NCBI GenBank assembly: GCA_030526935.1
Contig: JAUNBY010000233.1
Coordinates: 1-5,283 of the forward strand
Source: Clostridia bacterium
Lineage (GTDB): Bacteria; Bacillota; Clostridia; Christensenellales; Aristaeellaceae
Length of the DNA stretch: 5,283 bases
Direction of reading: 5' to 3'
The stretch's first letter is position 1; every line of letters begins with the position of its first letter. The position numbers were made by a program, and so were the translations under genes. The notes under the pieces were generated by a model. It saw nothing but the letters and a program-made list of their open reading frames with translations. It had not been told where the DNA came from and did not search any database. This document shows positions 3,601 to 5,283 of the stretch, piece by piece.

Positions 3601-5283
3601 GGGAGATTGGGACGTTCGAGTAACTCGCCGGGAAGGGCGAAAGACGTATATCCCCCGACGGGGCTTTGCCATGCTATCTGGCGGGATTGGGGGTCGGTGT
3701 ATATGAGGGTCGGGTTGGATTTATATAAGGAAGCATTGTCGGCTGTGCTGCCTTTTGTGCAATAGACGGTTTTCAGATTGGAGCAGGAACCGAAAGCAGT
3801 GTTATTTATGGTTGTCACGCTGCTCGGGATGGTTATGCTTGTCAGGCTGCTACAGTTCTCAAACGCATACGAGCCTATGCTCGTCACGCTGTTCGGAATG
3901 GTTACGCTCGTCAGTCTGCTGCAGTCAGAAAACGAAGAACGGCCTATGCTAGTCACGCTGTTCGGAATGGTTACGCTCGTAAGGCCGCTGCAGTAACTAA
4001 ACGCTAAAGGGCCTATGCTTGTCACGCTGTTCGGAATGGTCACGCTCGTCAGGCTGCTGCACTCCTCAAATGCAAAATCTTCTATTCTAGTCACGCCGTT
4101 CGGGATGGTTATGCTCGTAAGGCTGCTACAGTTTTCAAACGTTAAAGAGCCTATGCTAGTTACGCTGTTTGGGATGGTCACGCTCGTAAGGCTGCTGCAA
4201 TAAGCAAACGCATCAGTGCCTATACTCGTTATGCTGTTCGGAATGGTTACGCTTGTCAGGTTGCTACATTCCTGAAACGCATCAGTGCCTATACTCGTCA
4301 CGCTGTTCGGGATGGTCACGCTCGTCAGGCTGTAGCAGTCAGAAAACGCATCATATTCTATTGTCGTAACAGGAATCCCCTCAATGGTCTTAGGTATTCT
4401 AAGGTTGACAGGATCATTCATATAGCCGGTTATAGCGACATAATCACTAACATAATCACTATATACACTATACTCCAAGAACTCTATATTCTCGTCATAA
4501 TCCCCTCCGCCCGTGCCATGTCCCGGCTGTTCCGTCCCCGGCGCTACGGTCGGCGCATCGCTTCCGCTCTTCATCCATCCAGCGTAAAGCGTCATATCGC
4601 CTTGCACGGTATCGTTGTCAAAGTTCCACGCCCGCGTACATGCCTTGTCGGCAAACCATCCCTCAAAGGTATATCCGGCGCGAGTCGGATCGGCTGGCTT
4701 TTTGGCGGTATATCCAAGCTCGACGTATTGCGTGTCAATTTTTTGGCTCGTACCAGTATTGAATGTCAGCGCCTTATAGTTCATCGTGCATTTTTCCACA
4801 AATTTTGAGTTTTCAAAATGAAAATTACAGATTTCCCAGCTTTTTTCTTCCAGGGTTCCCCCTAGATAAAACCCCGCCTTCTCGTTGCCGAGCCAGCCTA
4901 TTTTATACGTTATCTTAATTACGAATTCAAGCGTTATATCGCTGCAGGCGACTGTTAAACTCTCAAATTTATATCCTTTCGTATATGACAGTTCAAGCCC
5001 CGCCCCTATAGCCAGTTCCGCAATGTCTCCGAGTATTGGAACGGAGATGGTAATTGCTAACTTGATAATGACAGAACCCTCTATTGCTGCGCTTACTTCT
5101 CTTTTTAGTACGTTATTTCTCCTTGTTGGTTTTAATGCGCCGTCTTTATACACGAAGCCATTTACTGTTTCAACCTCGCTTTTGAATTTGATTTCCCCGT
5201 CTACGTCTATATCAACTTTTATGACCACATTGCAGTTAATCGCTCCGCCGGCGAGCGGAAACGGAACCCTCATCAGCTCTATA
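678..5283 (-). CDS. Giant BspA-like LRR / InlB B-repeat / BIG2 / dockerin surface protein, 5' partial
   Basis: The frame is open from the right edge (5283) to the TAG at 678-680: 1531 residues from the Met at 5273, plus three in-frame codons before it. That Met has no Shine-Dalgarno sequence and no signal peptide follows, so it is probably internal and the protein is longer. Domains: unrecognised beta-rich segment (1-166); InlB repeat (167-233); Gly/Pro/Thr linker (236-260); LRR array 1 (about 262-525); InlB repeat (533-597); LRR array 2 (about 603-797); InlB repeats (798-859, 865-930); LRR array 3 (about 940-1293); BIG2 domains (1298-1379, 1384-1466); dockerin (1470-1531). BspA-like LRR proteins are exported and bind host or matrix proteins or other cells; BIG2 domains act as stalks; a dockerin binds a cohesin. 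No catalytic domain, sortase motif or SLH domain is present, so non-covalent attachment through the dockerin is the likely display route. The exact ligand cannot be read from sequence. The promoter lies outside the window. Confidence 0.9.
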   Translation of the reverse strand, partial: IELMRVPFPLAGGAINCNVVIKVDIDVDGEIKFKSEVETVNGFVYKDGALKPTRRNNVLKREVSAAIEGSVIIKLAITISVPILGDIAELAIGAGLELSYTKGYKFESLTVACSDITLEFVIKITYKIGWLGNEKAGFYLGGTLEEKSWEICNFHFENSKFVEKCTMNYKALTFNTGTSQKIDTQYVELGYTAKKPADPTRAGYTFEGWFADKACTRAWNFDNDTVQGDMTLYAGWMKSGSDAPTVAPGTEQPGHGTGGGDYDENIEFLEYSVYSDYVSDYVAITGYMNDPVNLRIPKTIEGIPVTTIEYDAFSDCYSLTSVTIPNSVTSIGTDAFQECSNLTSVTIPNSITSIGTDAFAYCSSLTSVTIPNSVTSIGSLTFENCSSLTSITIPNGVTRIEDFAFEECSSLTSVTIPNSVTSIGPLAFSYCSGLTSVTIPNSVTSIGRSSFSDCSRLTSVTIPNSVTSIGSYAFENCSSLTSITIPSSVTTINNTAFGSCSNLKTVYCTKGSTADNASLYKSNPTLIYTDPQSRQIAWQSPVGGYTSFALPGELLERPNLPTREGYTFKGWYKDAEFTTPWNFANDRMPDEDLTLYALWEASAGYGFAVSGGYITYYNGFLSDVIIPDTIRGQAVIGVAPGAFDYGVMSVSIPAGVSDIQPGAFSDAISLSEITVDAGNPYYKAVDGVLYTKDGSALICYPPQKAGTAFSVPDGVATISQGAFRGSGLGTVTLPHSLNAIEADAFRDCAYLESLTIPNGATSIGSGAFSNTADRFELFGSTGDNAVAQYADKNYIDYNIYDLTFYDGEDIILPTRAKAGLAISDPLADGSGYTYSGWQTSGGAMWNFDSDVMPAGELDLYAVDLVRNVYTVTFDAQGGTSVGSTDVQSGAAIPQPSPVRHNYTLTGWILSGGTTWNFETDVMPDEDITLYAVWQKTDESIEDIPFTYREENGEIIITGFLGGTWAAEIPSTIAGLPVTQIDDYAFYGDGILDELTIPDSVTTIGDYAFSESIISNVDMGSGVTLMGEMAFADCKSLNGITLSGGITDIPQGAFYGCTALMEIAIPEGVVTLGDSALSGCSYLDSLEIPSTLLAIGANALSGCERLESLNLKNVVSIGERAFKGCESVSSVSVNAGNSNFAVENNVLMNATETTVIYYPSGLSSDSYTLNKIAAPDAFMDSSIKTLTLAEGAELGEGSFRECMSLENIIFTNSGITIIPEDAFANCPSLESVDLPDGLITIGEGAFSNCRNLNGVHIPASVTSIGDGAVPATNDLVIYGTRGSAAENYAVGNGIRFVVSGGVPVESIALSAEECAVEPEKTVQLVATLTPSNTGEVDIKWTSSRENVATVDENGLVTGIQYGTATITATAANGSEATCLVTVKDADILVTGIELNFSTLELAQQYAGLITARITPDNATNRNIIWTSSDETVVIADERGRLAALKDGTAVITATAADGSGVSANCTVKVTGGYIVGDVTGDKQVNTKDVVMILNWLATAARLGNLSRVCADYNQDGKIDEADAQLILNRLAGLAA
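681..866 (-). other. C-terminal dockerin domain
   Basis: Residues 1470-1531 of the large protein. Two EF-hand-like calcium loops are visible. Loop 1 has D1473, T1475, D1477, N1481 and D1484, starting GDVTGDKQVNTKD. Loop 2 has D1507, N1509, D1511, D1515 and D1518, starting ADYNQDGKIDEAD. Each loop is followed by a hydrophobic helix (VVMILNWLA; AQLILNRLAGL). In known dockerins the duplicated loop-helix binds a cohesin module with calcium. The residues at loop positions 10-11 differ between the halves (Thr-Lys versus Glu-Ala), so the halves are not symmetric in the region that often sets specificity. It is the last domain, ending two residues before the stop codon. Confidence 0.9.
876..1124 (-). 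other. Second BIG2 (bacterial Ig-like) domain
   Basis: Residues 1384-1466. It shows the usual BIG2 series: the GIELN opening strand, ITPDNATNRNIIWTSSDE in the middle, then GRLAALKDGTAVITATAADG and a closing CTVKV strand. It probably forms a rigid spacer between the LRR arrays and the dockerin. Confidence 0.88.
1137..1382 (-). other. First BIG2 (bacterial Ig-like) domain
   Basis: Residues 1298-1379. BIG2 hallmarks are VESIALS, LTPSNTGEVDIKWTSSREN, VATVDENGLVTGI and GTATITATAANGSEATCLVTV. It is tandem with the second BIG2 domain with only a few residues between them, as in stalk regions of other secreted surface proteins. Confidence 0.9.
1395..2456 (-). other. LRR array 3 (BspA-like LRR_5), divergent units
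   Basis: Residues about 940-1293. It starts with a capping segment (ITGFLGGTWAAEIPSTIAGLPVTQIDDYAF) broken here as IIITGFLGG and IPSTIAGLPVTQID, then runs through about twelve units of the LxxIxIPxxVxxIGxxAFxxCxxL type. Unlike array 1 the units differ strongly in sequence. At 1130-1157 the repeat is interrupted by an insert of the NxxFxVxNNVLMN...VIYYPSG type, a known element of BspA-like arrays. The array closes with LVIYGTRGSAAENYA, the usual terminal unit. Confidence 0.85.
2484..2681 (-). other. InlB B-repeat 4 (Listeria-Bacteroides repeat)
   Basis: Residues 865-930. It begins YTVTFDAQGG, carries the central LTGW, TTWNFETDVMP and closes DITLYAVW, all hallmarks of the InlB B-repeat (a small ubiquitin-like/beta-grasp fold). 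It is tandem with repeat 3 and leads directly into LRR array 3. Confidence 0.9.
2697..2882 (-). other. InlB B-repeat 3, degenerate
   Basis: Residues 798-859. The YTYSGWQTSGG, MWNFDSDVMP and LDLYAV signatures are present. The opening strand (DLTFYDGEDI) lacks the usual double-Gly turn, and the closing tryptophan is replaced (AVDL in place of AVW). It probably retains the fold but is the most diverged of the four copies. Confidence 0.75.
2883..3467 (-). other. LRR array 2 (BspA-like LRR_5), short and divergent
   Basis: Residues about 603-797. A capping segment (ITYYNGFLSDVIIPDTIRG) precedes roughly five LRR_5 units. After the second comes the insert NPYYKAVDGVLYTKDGS...LICYPPQ (676-700), which is the typical BspA-family VDGVLYxKDGxxLxxYP element. 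The terminal unit is FELFGSTGDNAVAQYA. It is flanked by InlB repeats on both sides. Confidence 0.85.
3483..3677 (-). other. InlB B-repeat 2
   Basis: Residues 533-597. Signatures are LPTREGYTFKGWYKDAEFTT, PWNFANDRMP and DLTLYALWE. The first strand is atypical (IAWQSPVGGYTSFALPGE) and lacks the usual VTFDxNGG start. It separates LRR arrays 1 and 2. Confidence 0.88.
3771..4322 (-). repeat. LRR array 1: eight tandem 69-bp (23-residue) units
   Basis: Residues 318-501 are exactly eight units of 23 residues with no indel (552 bp). The consensus is SVTIPNSVTSIGxxAFxxCSSLT, the LRR_5 unit of BspA-like proteins. An additional capping unit (about 291-317, ending CYSLT) precedes it and an end unit (TVYCTKGSTADNASLYKSN) follows. 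Positions 1-11, 16, 19, 20, 22 and 23 are nearly invariant, while 13-15, 17, 18 and 21 vary. At DNA level the units are also closely similar, which suggests recent duplication or gene conversion and allows copy-number change without frameshift. Confidence 0.93.
4575..4775 (-). other. InlB B-repeat 1 followed by a Gly/Pro linker
   Basis: Residues 167-233. LTFNTG, the RAGYTFEGWFADKACTR segment, WNFDND and MTLYAGW mark the repeat. It is followed at 236-260 by a Ser/Thr/Pro/Gly-rich linker (APTVAPGTEQPGHGTGGG), likely flexible, which joins it to the cap of LRR array 1. Confidence 0.88.
4776..5283 (-). other. Unrecognised beta-rich, AT-rich N-terminal segment
   Basis: Residues 1-166 plus the codons running off the edge. 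Alternating hydrophobic patterns (VVIKVDIDVDGEIKFKSEV; VIIKLAITISVPI; LEFVIKITYKIGWL) suggest a beta-sandwich or repeated beta module. No family is recognised. Base composition differs from the rest of the gene: hand counts give 20 GC of 60 at 4801-4860 and 23 of 60 at 5101-5160, against 39 of 60 at 3061-3120. It has no signal peptide, so it is interior to a longer protein. Confidence 0.5.

Noticed and set aside
3755..4203. Plus-strand open frames across the LRR array, with repeated MLVTLFGMVTLVRLLQ units
   Set aside because: These are antisense shadows of the 69-bp repeats. They lack ribosome binding sites, and the periodicity comes from the minus-strand LRR units.
3771..4322. CRISPR-like array of regular repeats
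   Set aside because: The 69-bp period is continuous and coding, with protein-level LRR_5 consensus in every unit and no spacer-like unrelated sequence.
5271..5273. ATG at 5273 as the true start of the large minus-strand gene
   Set aside because: The frame stays open to the window edge (Ile-Glu-Leu before the Met), there is no Shine-Dalgarno sequence and no signal peptide follows, although the protein must be exported. The gene is treated as 5' partial.

Overview
The window is a fragment of what looks like an anaerobic, gut- or rumen-type member of the Clostridia/Firmicutes. That placement is an inference. It rests on a DUF2325-family gene with a canonical AGGAGG ribosome binding site and a consensus sigma-A promoter, facing a very large modular surface protein that combines BspA-like leucine-rich repeats, InlB B-repeats, bacterial Ig-like (BIG2) domains and a dockerin. 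No rRNA, tRNA, CRISPR array or insertion sequence is visible.

Layout: positions 1-151 hold no gene I can name, only two mutually antisense open stretches and short palindromes. Positions 152-281 form a promoter and a leader of about 95 nt rich in short direct and inverted repeats. Positions 282-590 (+) encode a small, cysteine-rich DUF2325 protein. Positions 591-677 are the gap between two convergent genes and contain a perfect 13-bp hairpin, probably the shared terminator. Positions 678-5283 (-) are one continuous reading frame that runs off the right edge, so the true start and any signal peptide lie outside the window.

The giant protein reads, N to C: an unrecognised beta-rich, AT-rich segment; InlB repeat 1; a Gly/Pro linker; LRR array 1 (eight near-identical 23-residue units); InlB repeat 2; LRR array 2; InlB repeats 3 and 4; LRR array 3; two BIG2 domains; and a C-terminal dockerin with two calcium-binding motifs. 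It is best read as an exported adhesin or binding scaffold: LRRs for contact, BIG2 domains as a stalk, and the dockerin for docking to a cohesin-bearing partner elsewhere in the genome. Residue numbers for this protein count from the in-frame Met at 5273, which is probably not the real start.

The two genes are convergent, so they are not an operon and need not share a function. I see no clear evidence of a wholly new multi-gene system. The points most worth a second look are the triplicated InlB-LRR architecture, the homogenised array with variable positions, the extra cysteines of the DUF2325 protein, its repeat-rich leader, and a possible remnant of a related gene at the left edge.
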